A DNA stretch of 64,000 bases, taken from contig BRXU01000017.1 in NCBI GenBank assembly GCA_030267565.1, forward strand, positions 652,501 through 716,500, in the 5' to 3' direction. Origin of the DNA: Pleodorina starrii. Taxonomy: Eukaryota > Chlorophyta > Chlorophyceae > Chlamydomonadales > Volvocaceae. The translations under genes were made by a program, and so were the position numbers. Of the stretch, positions 13,141-24,688 are shown in pieces; position 1 is the first letter of the stretch; every line of letters begins with the position of its first letter. The notes under the pieces were generated by a model, which saw only the letters and a program-made list of their open reading frames with translations, made no database searches and had not been told where the DNA came from.

Positions 13141-16100
13141 AAGAGAGAGAGGGGGAGAGAAGAAAGAGAGAGAGGGGGAGAGAGAGAAAGAGAGAGAGGG
13201 GGAGAGAGAGAGAAAGAGAGGTGGGGAGGAAGGGGAAATCCGGCGCAGTGTGTGAAAGAGAGTCGGTAGCGCTAAATACCGTGTAGCTGCAACCGCCAAC
13301 GGTCAACTAAGAAATCCAACCACCCACCAGCTCAAGCGCGTCGACCCGGCCGGCGAGGTCGAGCGTGGTGGTGACGTCGGGAAGTCCCATGATCATGAGG
13401 GAAGCGTTCGTCACCGCCACTGGCGCCGCCATCGGCCAACAGGGCCCTATGGATATGTTGGCTCCGAGCACCAGCGCCCGTGGCGGCGGAGACCACTGCG
13501 CCTTGGCGGCGGGGCTGGTGATGTTGCGTACGGCATACAGAAGATCTTCGCAAGAGTAGACCATTTTGAGATCCTACGGCAGTGGCGGCGGCAGCGGCAG
13601 CGGCAGTGCCAATGATAAAAAGAGGCAGGAAAGAATCAAGAGTCAAAATACACACGTGCAGACAGCTTCAAGCGGCCATGCACCGGCGCCGCCCGCCGAC
13701 CCAACCCAACCCAAGCAGAGCAGAGAGTGCGTCCCCCGGTAAAAAACGCAGGAGTGACAGGGGCCAGGCGCGTACGACACACGCGGTACACATGGACGAA
13801 ACGCATCGCACATGTGTAGGCGCGCGCAGTACAAAGTACGGCGTACCGCAATGTACATGGTGAGGCCCAGGTAGCGCATGATGAAGCTATTGGGTACGAC
13901 AGTTTCGTACACGCGTGGCACGCTGGTGAGGGTGCAGTTCCGCCACAGGGTATGCGGCGAGGAGACGTTGAGCCAGATCAGCTGAGAGGCAGACACGAGG
14001 GCCTTGGGGGCGGGGGGGGAGCGGGTTCGGGAGGCAGGCAGACGCAGCAGCCGCGGCCGTGGTCACCCAGAGCGGGTTGGGTTTATTATGGGCGCGAGGT
14101 TGCGGCAGGGTTGCTTGTTCAGGCAAGGGCAAGTAAGGTACGAAAAAAAAGCAACACGAGCAAGCCCCTTAAGACACACACGCGTACACACACGGGGCAA
14201 CAGGGCCACTGCTCAGTGCTCGGGGTGGCAGCGGCGCGCCAGTCACGCTGCGGAGTTGGCCGTGGGAGGAGGAGGAGGGGCAGGGGAGCACGCAGAGCGG
14301 GGAGGAGGGGCAGGGAGCACGGGGGGCACTGGGAGGTAGGGGCGCATGTGGGTCCCCTGCACACATCCAAACACATACACATGCTTCACTACCGCAAGTA
14401 TGTTCCCATCTCCTTTCACGTCCCTAAGACCCAGACCCCGACCCTCGTGTGGTGTGCACCGCTCCGCAAAACGCACAGGTCGTGCAGGTTTTGCGAGTAC
14501 GGCCATACATACCTGGAATGAAGGCAGAAGCGAAGTCACGCTGCCGTAGACATTGCTGTTCGACAGCGACTGAGACAAGTAGTACGACTGCGCGATGGAC
14601 GAGCAACCAGCGGGAGGGCGCGCACACAGTCCAGCGGGGAGGGACGTAGGGTTACACAGGCAGAGGTGGTGTGGGACCGGACGTGACGTGGGGAAAAGGA
14701 GGGGTAGAGGCAACCAAATGACCCCTGGTAGGTCACCGCAACGTGACCTAGCCCGGCCCACAGCGCAGACCTACCCCAAGCCGTCTCCGCTGCGGTATCA
14801 TTTTTTACCCCAAGCCCCCGTCCGTTCGCTAACGCCGTCTCCTTCTCCGCTGCGAGATTTTCTTTTTACCCCAGCCCCCCGGTCCACATCCCAGCCCCCC
14901 GGTCCACATCCCAGTCCACACCGGCCCAGCCACGGCCCCACCTGCCACTTGAACTCGTCCTTCGTGAGCACCAATGAGCTATTGACAATCACCAACCGCG
15001 ACCTGAAAAGCAAAGAGCGCGCGAAACGGCGTCGGACGCTGCACCATCAGCGCTGCACCATTCGCGCAGCAGCGGCAGCAGCAGGCGCGACGTCTAGGCA
15101 ACGCTCTCTACGGCTGGCGCGGGCTTCGTCCCGTCTACATACACGCCAGGCAGTGGGTTCCAGGCAGTGGCTACCAGGACAGTTTTCCCGCCGGGCCCTT
15201 ACCCCCGTGGGATGTCCACATCCACCGCCCAGACTGCCGCCGACAGCAGCCCGCGGGGCATGCTCCGGCCCAGCGTGTCCGTTGCCAGGTTGGAAAGCTC
15301 CAGGCAGGCCAGGCGCAGTACGGCACCTCCCTTGACAGTCATGATCGAGATCGCGCCGCGCAGATCTATGGCCGTCACGCGGCGGCAGTCCGCCGCCGAG
15401 ATGGTGGTGTTGCGGGTAATGACCGGACTGGCTGCGGCCCAGGCAGCCAAGTCGAGACTGATGTTGGCAGTCAGCGAGATGTGGAGGCGGGCAGGGGCGG
15501 GCCACGGCGTGGAGTCGCCAGATTGTACGGCGTTGTACGACAACAACAGGGCGAGCAGCTTGTCTGAGGAGCCGGCGGTGGTCGTGGCGCAGGCGGGGGT
15601 TCGGAGGGGTTGGGTTGGGGGCGAGAGTGGGAGGCTGCCGCTGCCGTCGGGGAGGGCGCGGGAGGAGGTCGGGGAGTTGTCGCAGATGAGGGTGACGTTG
15701 GTGGAGGTGAAGCCGCCGCCCGTGAAGGAGGAGATGGTGACTGACCAGCCGTTGGACTGCGGGGGCGGGGGCGGGGGGGAAGAGGGTGAAACCAACAGTT
15801 TGCGGGCAGGCGCGGGCGCAGGGCGGTGGGAGCTCTCCAGGGCACATTTCGGGAGGACATGAGAACAGGCGTTGATCTCAAGGGAGCTTGCCATGTGGGT
15901 TGCGGGCTTGTGGTAGGCCGGCAAGCTTGCTTAGTCTTCAGGACACGCACGTGCGTGCTGTCGGACGGACCGCCGTGTAAGGGAATGAAGTGTGACCGGG
16001 GGCTCCAACGATTCGGAAGCGCGCCACGCGCGTCAGGACATGCATGGAATTGACCTTGAGCTTAGGTTCTGAGCGGTCTGAGCGACGGTCGCGCGCTATG

Positions 16101-16688
16101 AGGCGGCAGACGGGGTCCAAGCCCAGCTTACCGATATCCATGCTGCCGGTTGCACGTCACAGGCCAGGCTGGCAAACGCATCGACGACCTCGCATGACGT
16201 GTCTATAATAATGCCCTCAAAGTACCAGGGTCCTGTAAACGCGCCGCTTGTGGCCAGAGCAAGCGGGACCGCCGGTGTTGGCGTCAACAGTAAAGCACCC
16301 CTTAGTGTCGCCCGACGAAACGTGACGTAGGCAGCTGCAGCAAGCGATATGGAGGAAAGCATCCATCCTCAGAATAAGAGCGGAAACGGTGTTCACTGTG
16401 CGGGTTGCGTGACATGACTGTACCCATACGTCAGATGAGAACGCGAGGCCGCACCGGCCGCAACATGCCACAACATGCGCTGTCTGATGGACTGGCCTAC
16501 AAACCTGCCGGGTCCGCCGAGAGTGGCTGCAAATTTACGTCCCACACGGTTTCAGGTCCCTCGCCCTCCAGGATGAAGCCGCGACCATCGGATGATGGTG
16601 ACGGAGATGGCAGAGGAATCGCCCCAATGGCCACTGAGCAGCAGACGTTGAGGGCGCCGAGCAGAAGCGCCAAGAGTTTCGTTGTCAT
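5854..16688 (-). CDS. Receptor-like protein kinase with signal peptide, one membrane span and TKL-like kinase domain
   Basis: Exons, 5' to 3': 16688-16505, 16367-16132, 15756-15203, 15002-14942, 14587-14513, 13981-13847, 13573-13328, 12966-12773, 12341-12209, 11894-11342, 11069-10993, 10581-10516, 10122-9937, 9613-9202, 8834-7855, 7563-7495, 7016-6645, 6297-5854. All phases agree, giving about 1,658 residues. Residues 1-25 form a signal peptide (MTTKLLALLLGALNVCC). The ectodomain to about 690 has many Asn-X-Ser/Thr sites and beta-helix-like character. The membrane span is about 694-717. Kinase landmarks are CGSGGFGVVY, VAIK, YLIQEYCDGG, HGDLSANNVLL, DFGLS, GTPYYQSPEV, DVYSLGVLLWEL and DPRDRPSA. 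The catalytic loop is HGD rather than HRD, and two long low-complexity inserts interrupt the N-lobe and hinge. The tail is Ala-rich, ending at TGA 5854-5856. The ligand is unknown. An extra ectodomain exon near 15800-15920 is possible. Confidence 0.85.
7788..7827. repeat. Two telomere-like CCCTAAAA words inside a kinase intron
   Basis: AACCCTAAAA occurs twice, 19 bases apart, in the intron between the DFG exon and the activation-loop exon. It resembles the plant-type telomere unit CCCTAAA but is not a perfect array. Confidence 0.6.
13076..13222. repeat. GA-rich microsatellite in a kinase intron
   Basis: Nearly pure (GA)n with scattered AAA and GGG interruptions, including a repeated phrase near GGGGGAGAGAGA. 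It sits in the intron between ectodomain exons 13573-13328 and 12966-12773. On the transcribed strand it reads CT, so it could serve as an extended pyrimidine tract. Confidence 0.9.
14781..14870. repeat. Two adjacent copies of a dispersed intronic repeat
   Basis: Copy 1 (14781-14819) and copy 2 (14820-14870) share TCTCCGCTGCG followed by a T-rich stretch and ACCCC. Copy 2 is nearly identical to 47662-47713 inside RPC2. A third short duplication (CCCCCCGGTCCACATCCCAG, twice) follows at 14874-14912. Confidence 0.75.
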
Positions 16689-18388
16689 GGTTCTGTACCC
16701 TTATAATTCCCGCATTTATGACATCTTATCAGGCGTTATCCAGTATTGCGTGCATGCTATTATGTAACGCGGAGGAGGAAAGCAGCAAGCTTTGCAGCAG
16801 TGCTTTACTACAGTTAGTACGGAAAGCTGAGCCAGCGCCGGCAAGTCAAAAAATGGCGTCACTATGGTAAACAAGCTCTTTCCTTATGCCATACAATGAT
16901 CCGCATGGTTTTCGACAAGCTTTTTGAATGACTCAGCCATCCTGGTCCTTCCGACCTCTGTTCCCTGTGCCTCTGTGCCCTCAGCGCTGACCGTGCAAAA
17001 ATTCAAAAGCAACAAAGCATCAATGCGCGGAACATCACTGCTTCTGATGTTCATAAAGTATAAATGTACGGGCAAAGCCTAACAGGCGTGCAGGCGAGCA
17101 AGTCAACCGACCAGCGTGAACCCGTGGTTCTTCGCCAGCAGCGCAGCGAAGGGTCTCCCTTAATCATTGTTTGCCGCAGTGTTTTTGACGGAAGGACGCA
17201 ACACCCGCGCAAACGAACCATACGTAGAGTTATCCGACTACCCCAAACCCCTAGGGTTTGAAGAGCGCACACCCAAAAGCGCCGGATAAGCAGGATGAGG
17301 AGCGACTTGGAGCAAGGTATATAATTGCTGGCAAAGCTTTGCGCAAACATGGGTGGCGTCGACGTGGCTGAGGGGTTCTTCCGGCCCACAGGGCCTGCAG
17401 AAACCTGGCAAAGCGATGTTGGCGATGGCGCATGACCACCGCTTCATCCTTTCGTCGCACGTATGCAGACATCAGCTGCCCGCGTGGCGCCTCTTCAGAT
17501 ACCCCAAAACGCATTCGCAGTTTGAAGCGAGGTCTGCATGTATGTTTGCATGTCTGCATGTACGGGGCAGGAGGTCTGCATGCATGTCTGCATGTACGGG
17601 GCAGGAGGCCACCGCAGAGGATTTATATGATGGCCCGTGCGCATGCAACGCCCTGGGGCGTCCAATACAGGTAAAGGGATGCGGCGTGGCCCGGCGGATG
17701 CGATGTGGCCGGGTGATATTGTCACATTGAACATACCGGTGTACTTGCACCATTGCCCGTCATGTTGGGCCGTGGATCCCACAAGGCAGGAGGCGACAGA
17801 CGAGCATTCAGTTGACGGGGTGTTACACTGTGGGCGACTCGCCCTGAGAACGGACCAGCACCGGGGCCCTGACCGGGCCGCAACACAGAAGGCTGCAAGC
17901 CGTGCTAGGCGAGAAGCAGACCGCACGAGTGGAGCATTCAGGTCGTCTGCGTTTCGGTGCCCTGGCGTCTTTCACCGTTCCACGCTCAAGCTCTTTTGCG
18001 CGACCGGTATGCGAGTGTGCGTGCAGGTAGAATTTCCTCTGCGGCTTGAGCCAAGAACGGAGCAAAGGCACGTCAATAGGCAAGACGCGTTATCGAATGA
18101 CCCAAGGGCCTCCGCACGAATAAATATGCCAGGGGTGTTCATGTGACTGTAGATCAGTAAGCTTGGTTGATGTTCTGCATGATCAGGCTTCCTCCAGTTA
18201 GCGGCAATGTAGCTGAGATTAACCGCATGAGTGTACGGGAGCCAAGGCCGCGATTTCGGGTGAGCGGACTCATGTGTTACTGAGCAGTAAAGGGAGAAGC
18301 TCCACGCTGTCGAATTTCCCAATTTAAAAGCGGTATCACCTAGGCCGGGGCACATAATTCCTGACACAGGCTTAGACAGTTAGCTGAA
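16689..18388. other. Divergent promoter region between the receptor kinase and acireductone dioxygenase genes
   Basis: About 1.7 kb separates the two start codons, which face away from each other, so both 5' UTRs and promoters should lie here. It is less GC-rich than the coding DNA. A/T-rich words that could act as TATA-like elements occur at about 16699 (read on minus) and at 18119-18125 and 18322-18330 (read on plus). No convincing ORF is present. It also holds the short tandem repeat at 17531-17612. Confidence 0.5.
17531..17612. repeat. Short tandem repeat with TGCATG words
   Basis: The phrase TGCATGTACGGGGCAGGAGG occurs twice, about 36 bases apart, each copy preceded by several TGCATG or TGTCTGCATG words. 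TGCATG is palindromic, and the block lies in the divergent promoter interval. Confidence 0.65.
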
Positions 18389-20565
18389 ATGGCGTCGGAG
18401 TTTACGCCCGAGGAGCTGGCACTTGCTCAGGTATGGCAAAACTTGATATTATTCTACAAAGATACTGTTATCTCACGCTATTCGATGATTGCGAGCGCCG
18501 ACCACTGCCCGACTTGTCAGCCTGACGCGCCTGAGACAGCGAAGATCGATGCGTGGTACATGGACGACTCCACTGACGACCAGCGATTGCCGCATCGGTG
18601 GGTCACGCTCGGAGCGCCTGCCGCTTGATTGCAGATGCTTCAGGAACGAGGGGGGACTCCTCCTATGTCGTACCCCTTACCCGGGTTACCCGCGGGGCTC
18701 GAGGGCGCACATGTGCCGGGGTCCCTTCGCGAGACCCTGTGAGGCCAGCGCATGAAATCTTTCTACGTTGAGCGTTGCCGAACTCCGCCACGGTCCCTGG
18801 GGCAGCAGTGCTCGAGCGCTGTAGACAACTTCCAGCGACTGACCGCTACTCACAGCGGCCCGAACCTGTCACCACAAATGTGATGCAACCGTTGTTTCCA
18901 TCCATCCCCTTGCGCCCTGCATCAATCGTCACCCGGCCCACGAACGTGCACGATCATGCGTTGTCCATACCACCTCACGTTGTTGCCTTGTTGTCTTGTT
19001 CGCCTTTCCAGACGGAATCCCAACGAGCCCTGCTCACTGGCCAAGCTCCGGGAGCTTGGCGTCCTGTACTGGAAGCTGGACGCCGACAACCACGAGACGG
19101 ACCCTCGTCTCGCTGCCATCCGTAAAGTGTACAACTACTCGTACACGGTACGGCAACGAAAGTGGAAGCAACGCGCTCACTCAGCAAGACGCGGGAACCG
19201 CGTCTCGTGTGGCGGGCCCACCGATATGGGTTGCAGGGGTAGCAGGCAGGCACTTCGCCAGCAGCCCAGTCCTAAGCCACCCGCCCCCTGGGCCATTTGT
19301 GTGTGTGATTTGTTTATTGGGTGAACTGGCGTTGGCAATGATAAGGCTGTTCCCAGCCTGTCAGTCTGCCTATCGGTAATAGGCGTATCGGACCACCCTA
19401 CCCGTGACTGTGCCCCTCGCTTCCGCAGGAGATCGTGAACATCTCTCCCACCACGCTGCCCGGCTACGACGAGAAGATCAAGATGTTTTATGAGGAGCAC
19501 ATCCACGCGGATGACGAGATCAGATACGTGCTGGACGGATCGGGTGAGGGGGAGGGCGAGGGGGAGGGTGAGGGGGAGGGACTGAGGGTGAGGGGGAGGG
19601 ACTGAGGGTGAGGGTGAGGGACTGAGGGTGAGGGTGAGGGACTGAGGGTGAGGGTGAGGGACTGAGGGTGAGGATGAGGGGACCGGAGGGACACGCTGGG
19701 TGACACCCGGTGCTGGAGGGGCGCTGGAGTGGGACCCGGTGGGCGGGAGGCGTGAGGCCAGGGCCGACTCGCCGTGGCGTGACATGAATCACTCGTGGGG
19801 TGTGCGCGTCCGCGGGGCGTTCAGGCCGCCGGGAATCACTCGACCTCCTTGCGGCTGCCTGCCGTACTTGAGGCGCCCCCTCCCTCGGGCTGCACCGCAA
19901 TGGGTAGAACGCGTGCGCCCCTGCCCGCCCTATCCGCCTGCCCGTCCTATCCGCCCTGTCCGCCTGCCTGCCTGCCCGTGTCATGCGCCACGCTCTGTGC
20001 CGTGCGGTGCCACATGCCCGCATGCCCCCACATGCCCCCGCGTAGGCTACTTTGACGTTCGGGACTTTGAGGACCGGTGGATTCGTATCGATTGCCGCAA
20101 GGGCGACCTCATCGTCCTGCCGGAGGGCATCTACCACCGCTTCACACTCGACACCAACAACTACACCAAGGTGGGAAGTGGGGCCGGGCCCAGGGGTTGA
20201 GGACGGAAAACATGAGGCCGAGGGCGGCGTTGCGGACTGTGGCCAGGCCTTGGCGCTTGGGCTGGGCTCCCATGCTTTCTTTGGAGACCGCGCGGTTGAA
20301 GGGCCCACCAACCAGTACTCGTCTCCCCGCTGCCACTTCCCCAATTCACCCCAGCCAACGATTCTCTACCTAAAGGGCTCCCCCTCCCCGCCCCTGCACA
20401 CAAACACACACGCACACGCACACACGCACACGCACACAGGCCATGCGGCTGTTCGTGGGCGCCCCGGTGTGGACGCCGCACAATCGGCCGCAGGAGGAGC
20501 ACCCCTCCCGCTCCAAATACCTGGACAAGTTCGCCAGGGGGGCGGAGGCGGCGGTCAGCGCGTGA
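18389..20565 (+). CDS. ARD: Acireductone dioxygenase (methionine salvage cycle)
   Basis: Oxidises acireductone to formate and the keto-acid precursor of methionine (iron form); the nickel form makes an off-pathway product. Acts in cytosol/nucleus. Exons 18389-18430, 18545-18597, 19012-19147, 19429-19543, 20046-20170 and 20440-20565 give 198 residues with consistent phases. The cupin metal ligands are all present: His101, His103 and Glu107 in EEHIHADDE, and His146 in IYHRF. Other family signatures are [57 protein letters not shown] and EEHPSR. The length matches the family (about 180-200), with a slightly longer Ala-rich C-terminus. The N-terminal 14 residues from exon 1 are poorly conserved, and the exon 2 acceptor (GAAG) is the weakest junction. 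Intron 4 carries a G-rich minisatellite directly after its donor. Confidence 0.95.
19544..19692 (+). repeat. G-rich minisatellite in acireductone dioxygenase intron 4
   Basis: Begins at the donor GTGAGG. A ~21-bp unit built from GACTGAGGGTGAGGGTGAGG is repeated about five times, after several GAGGGG units. The unit itself contains many GTGAGG words that each look like a splice donor. Confidence 0.8.
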
Positions 20566-20900
20566 GGGGAGGGGGGAAGGGGGTGACGGGGAGGACTACC
20601 CAGGCGGTGGTGGCGATGGGGCGGTCGGGTGGTATCTCGTAATAAAGGTGAAACTGAAACGTAGGAAGGTGCTGGGGCCGGCGCGGGTCAGGCGCCAGGC
20701 CTACTGAGGCAGCGACAGGGCCGCGAGAGGTTTTGTTTTGGGTTAGTGCCGCACACACCGCGGGTCGGGTCGGGCTGCTGATGCACGTCTGGGGCACACC
20801 CGGAAATGTCAACTACGGTAGTGCCTTTCCCACGGGCACGGGCTTCGGAGCCCCGCAGGAGCTCGGCCACAATGCGGGACTACGCATCATGGGGGTACGG

Positions 20901-20960
20901 CTGTACTGCCACCTCAGCTGTACTGCCACCTCAGCTGTACTGCCACCTCAGCTGTACTGC
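20901..20960. repeat. 17-bp tandem repeat, 3.5 copies
   Basis: The unit CTGTACTGCCACCTCAG is repeated perfectly three times and then truncated. Each copy looks like a 3' splice site (pyrimidines then CAG) beside a GTAC word. Confidence 0.9.
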
Positions 20961-21307
20961 GCCGGTTATTTGTTTTGAGGCTTGCACCCACCCAGGTCGA
21001 GGGCCGAACAGTGATATATGCGGTAATAGTACGGCAGTCTGGAGACGTGGGCGGCGGGCGTGTGACTGCGCCGGTACTGCATTATTGTTTTACGTCGGGG
21101 CACCTTGGCCAACCGAAAGGGCTAGAAAGAGAGTGCACGTGTAGACAGCCGCCAGGATGCGTATCACGTGTGACTTCCCGCCTGATACTACACCGCGGCT
21201 CACAGGTTTCAAGCCGTAGGCAAGCAATGCGCATAAGAGCCAACAGTGCTCCAGATTTGTCCACTCCATGCGCGCTACTGGCAGGCTCTTATCGCGACGC
21301 GCGCTGA

Positions 21308-21312
21308 TGTAA
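21308..21312 (+). terminator. Probable TGTAA polyadenylation signal of the acireductone dioxygenase gene
   Basis: The word lies about 740 bases after the stop and shortly before the satellite array begins. No earlier TGTAA was noticed between the stop and this point. Confidence 0.35.
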
Positions 21313-21465
21313 CGCGATTGCGTTCTGCTTCCCAGCCTGCCATGTCATAACGTGAAATACTTCCGTACACGTGAGAAATGAGGAATTTTTTCAAAACCTG
21401 AACACCCCATCAGCGCACACAGTAAACCTAATCCATTTAGATTAAAATGATGTCCAGTAGAGGAG

Positions 21466-21484
21466 TGACCTGACCTGACCTGAC
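21466..21484. repeat. Left CCTGA pentamer block
   Basis: A run of three to four CCTGA units directly abuts the 14-bp array on its left side. It has the same unit and orientation as the longer block on the right. Confidence 0.85.
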
Positions 21485-22959
21485 CACGCTCACGTACACA
21501 CGCTCACGTACACACGCACACGTACACACGCACACGTACACACGCACACGTACACACGCACACGTACACACGCGCACGTACACACGCACACGTACACACG
21601 CACACGTACACACGCACACGTACACACGCACACGTACACACGCACACGTACACACGCGCACGTACACACGCGCACGTACACACGCACACGTACACACGCG
21701 CACGTACACACGCACACGTACACACGCGCACGTACACACGCGCACGTACACACGCACACGTACACACGCACACGTACACACGCACACGTACACACGCGCA
21801 CGTACACACGCACACGCACACACGCGCACGTACACACGCACACGTACACACGCGCACGTACACACGCACACGCACACACGCGCACGTACACACGCGCACG
21901 TACACACGCACACGTACACACGCACACGTACACACGCACACGTACACACGCACGTGTACACACGCACACGTACACACGCACACGTTCACACGCACACGTA
22001 GTTCACACGCACACGTACACACGCACACGTACACACGCACACGTACACACGCTCACGTACACACGCTCACGTACACACGCACGTGTACACACGCACACGT
22101 ACACACGCACACGTACACACGCACACGTAGTTCACACGCACACGTAGTTCACACGCACACGTACACATGCACACGTACACACGCACACGTACACACGCAC
22201 ACGTACACAGGCGCACGTACACACGCGCACGTACACACGCACACGTACACACGCACACGTACACACGCACACGTACACAGGCGCACGTACACACGCGCAC
22301 GTACACACGCACACGTACACACGCACACGTACACACGCACACGTACACACGCACACGTAGTTCACACGCACACGTACACACGCACACGTACACACGCGCA
22401 CGTACACACGCACACGTACACACGCGCACGTACACACGCACACGTACACACGCACACGTTCACACGCACACGTAGTTCACACGCACACGTACACACGCAC
22501 ACGTACACACGCACACGTACACACGCTCACGTACACACGCTCACGTACACACGCACGTGTACACACGCTCACGTACACACGCACGTGTACACACGCACAC
22601 GTACACACGCACACGTAGTTCACACGCACACGTAGTTCACACGCACACGTACACATGCACACGTACACACGCACACGTACACACGCACACGTACACAGGC
22701 GCACGTACACACGCGCACGTACACACGCACACGTACACACGCACACGTACACACGCACACGTACACAGGCGCACGTACACACGCGCACGTACACACGCAC
22801 ACGTACACACGCACACGTACACACGCACACGTACACACGCACACGTAGTTCACACGCACACGTACACACGCACACGTACACACGCGCACGTACACACGCA
22901 CACGTACACACGCGCACGTACACACGCACACGTACACACGCACACGTAAACACGCACAC
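21485..22959. repeat. 14-bp satellite array (about 105 units)
   Basis: The basic unit is CGTACACACGCACA with single-base variants: CGCACG, GCTCACG, CAGGCGCACG, and a CGTAGTTCACACG variant with a 3-base insertion. The variants are ordered, not random. The block from about 22070 recurs from about 22558; the diagnostic CATGC word is at 22166 and 22654, a period of 488 bp. Because 14 is not a multiple of three and the unit lacks stops, all frames stay open; these are not genes. Confidence 0.97.
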
Positions 22960-23100
22960 CTGACCTGACCTGACCTGTCCTGACCTGACCTGACCTGACC
23001 TGTCCTGACCTGACCTGACCTGACCTGACCTGTCCTGACCTGACCTGACCTGACCTGACCTGTCCTGACCTGACCTGACCTGACCTGACCTGACCTGACC
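22960..23100. repeat. Right CCTGA pentamer array
   Basis: About 28 CCTGA units, with CCTGT replacing CCTGA at near-regular spacing of five to seven units. This suggests a secondary period of about 25-30 bp. It closes the satellite region. Confidence 0.93.
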
Positions 23101-24688
23101 GATCTTAACTAGGGTTCCTGTCTTACACTTGTTGAACGGAATGGGAGGAACGTGGAGGCCCAGTCTTGAGCAGCAGCCCATGCCGCCCACCCTCCTCCCA
23201 CCCCGAGCCTGCCGTACTGCATGAGGCACGGCGGGCCGTCTCGGCCCCAGTCACGTCACGCAAATGCACGCTTTGCACCGATCCCGCGCAATTGTCGCAC
23301 TGCGTGGCCTAGGTAGGCGCGCATGCGCATGCATTGGCGCTGTCCTGTACTGAGGCTGCGCGCAGGCGCACCGCCCAACCGCCAACAATAATTCATCTAA
23401 CTTACAACTGCCGAAATAAACCAGCAGCCCGTCGTCTGCGTGCATATCACCAAACGGTCACGCTCGCCAACAAATACACGCACGCTGGCGCCTAAAACGT
23501 GTATGTGCACACGATCCTTCCCCCCTTCGGGAGCAGACTAATACGTCAACCCATCGCGCATCAAGGACGTTTTGCGCTATCGTCACTGGCCCCGCCAACA
23601 GCAACCGACAACGGCAGTTTCAGTTAAGGTCAGACCACCCAACCAACCTCCACCCGAGCCTCGTACGTGCTGCGCAAGGCGCTCGCGCGCTCGCTCGCGC
23701 GCTCGGCGTCGTGCGACCGTAACGCCCGCCCGGTCTCCGCCCTCCCCACTTTCAAGGGTACTGTACCACCGGGCACTCCCGCCCCCGCACTACATGCTTC
23801 CAGGACTCCGGATAGCTTCCAGGACTCTCCGCGCCAGAGGGCCCCTAGCACTGGGGTCAATCACGCGCGCGCGAGGAGAGTCCTTGGCTTTAGATCCGCA
23901 ACAGAGGATGGGTGACGTCGACATAGCCATACCCGTATTTGGCGCGCGCACCTAGTGCCACACATACATACACATACACAAACATACACACACAACCACA
24001 CCGAGACCTGATACGAATAGGGGCAGGTCGCTTGCCCCTTTTTAGACCTGGCGGGGCACTAGACCTGCAGTGGCGTCGCAGCCGAGGTTGCCGCAGCGCC
24101 GGGAGAGCGGGATTTTCGGAGGCGACCGGCCCTTCCGCCCTCCTGCCCTCACATACCTAGCCGCCCAAATGATCTGCCAGCTGCCCTTGATGCCATGGTA
24201 CGCTAACGTGCCCGTGCTTTGCTTACTAGCTTTCCTAGCAGAAGGCCCAGGTGGTCAAGATCCAGGAATGAATCCGCAAGCCAAGTTCTCAGATGACGAC
24301 GCGACAAGCCGCGGCAGCCGACGGCCACCCGTACAGGCCTTCTGCCGTACACACGCCTACCCACTTAAATGAATGGCTGCTGCGACGCTGCAGCGTCGTG
24401 CAGTGTCGTACAGTGAAGTACAATCCCCGCCCTCCCCCCGCTAAGCCCTGTCCCTGTCTACAAGCACCTTAACTAAGCCCGCCTACACGCGCGTGTTCAT
24501 GCATGCGTCAGCGAGCCGGGATCCCGGCGGCAGCTCCTGCCGCTGCAGCCGGGCCCGGCGGCTTGCTGACCCGTGGGTCGCTTGGGCACGACCACTTGGA
24601 CAGGGAGCTGCCCCTGGAGCCAGGCCTGGCAGGTTTTATTCCGCCCCGTGACGCGCGCCCAGTGACCCACGGGTCACTCCTGGCCGCC
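23101..24688. other. Intergenic region between the satellite and the coiled-coil gene
   Basis: No gene seen. It contains a CGCGCTCG-rich patch (about 23680-23710), a CATACACA-rich patch (23963-24000), GTAC words (24395-24420) and two GACCCRYGGGTC palindromes at 24568-24579 and 24664-24675. The last part should be the 3' UTR of the minus-strand coiled-coil gene. Confidence 0.55.

Larger units (their letters stand above)
20566..21465. other. 3' flank of the acireductone dioxygenase gene, no further gene seen
   Basis: Contains a probable 3' UTR, a 17-bp tandem repeat (20901-20960) and a TGTAA word at 21308-21312. A frame at 20733-20978 is open but has no recognisable domain and reads through the repeat, so it is not called. 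Confidence 0.55.

Noticed and set aside
15800..15924. Additional ectodomain exon of the receptor kinase (MASSLEINACSHVLPKC)
   Set aside because: The exons on either side already join in phase 0, and I could not place both splice sites with confidence; left as a possibility only.
20733..20978. Open frame downstream of acireductone dioxygenase with a collagen-like Gly/Pro look
   Set aside because: It has no conserved motif, runs into a 17-bp tandem repeat and has no phase-compatible neighbours.
21437..23229. Several long open frames rich in Val-Cys-Val-Arg or His-Thr-Tyr-Thr across the satellite
   Set aside because: They are the three-frame read-out of a stop-free 14-bp repeat on both strands, with no start context, splice support or domain.
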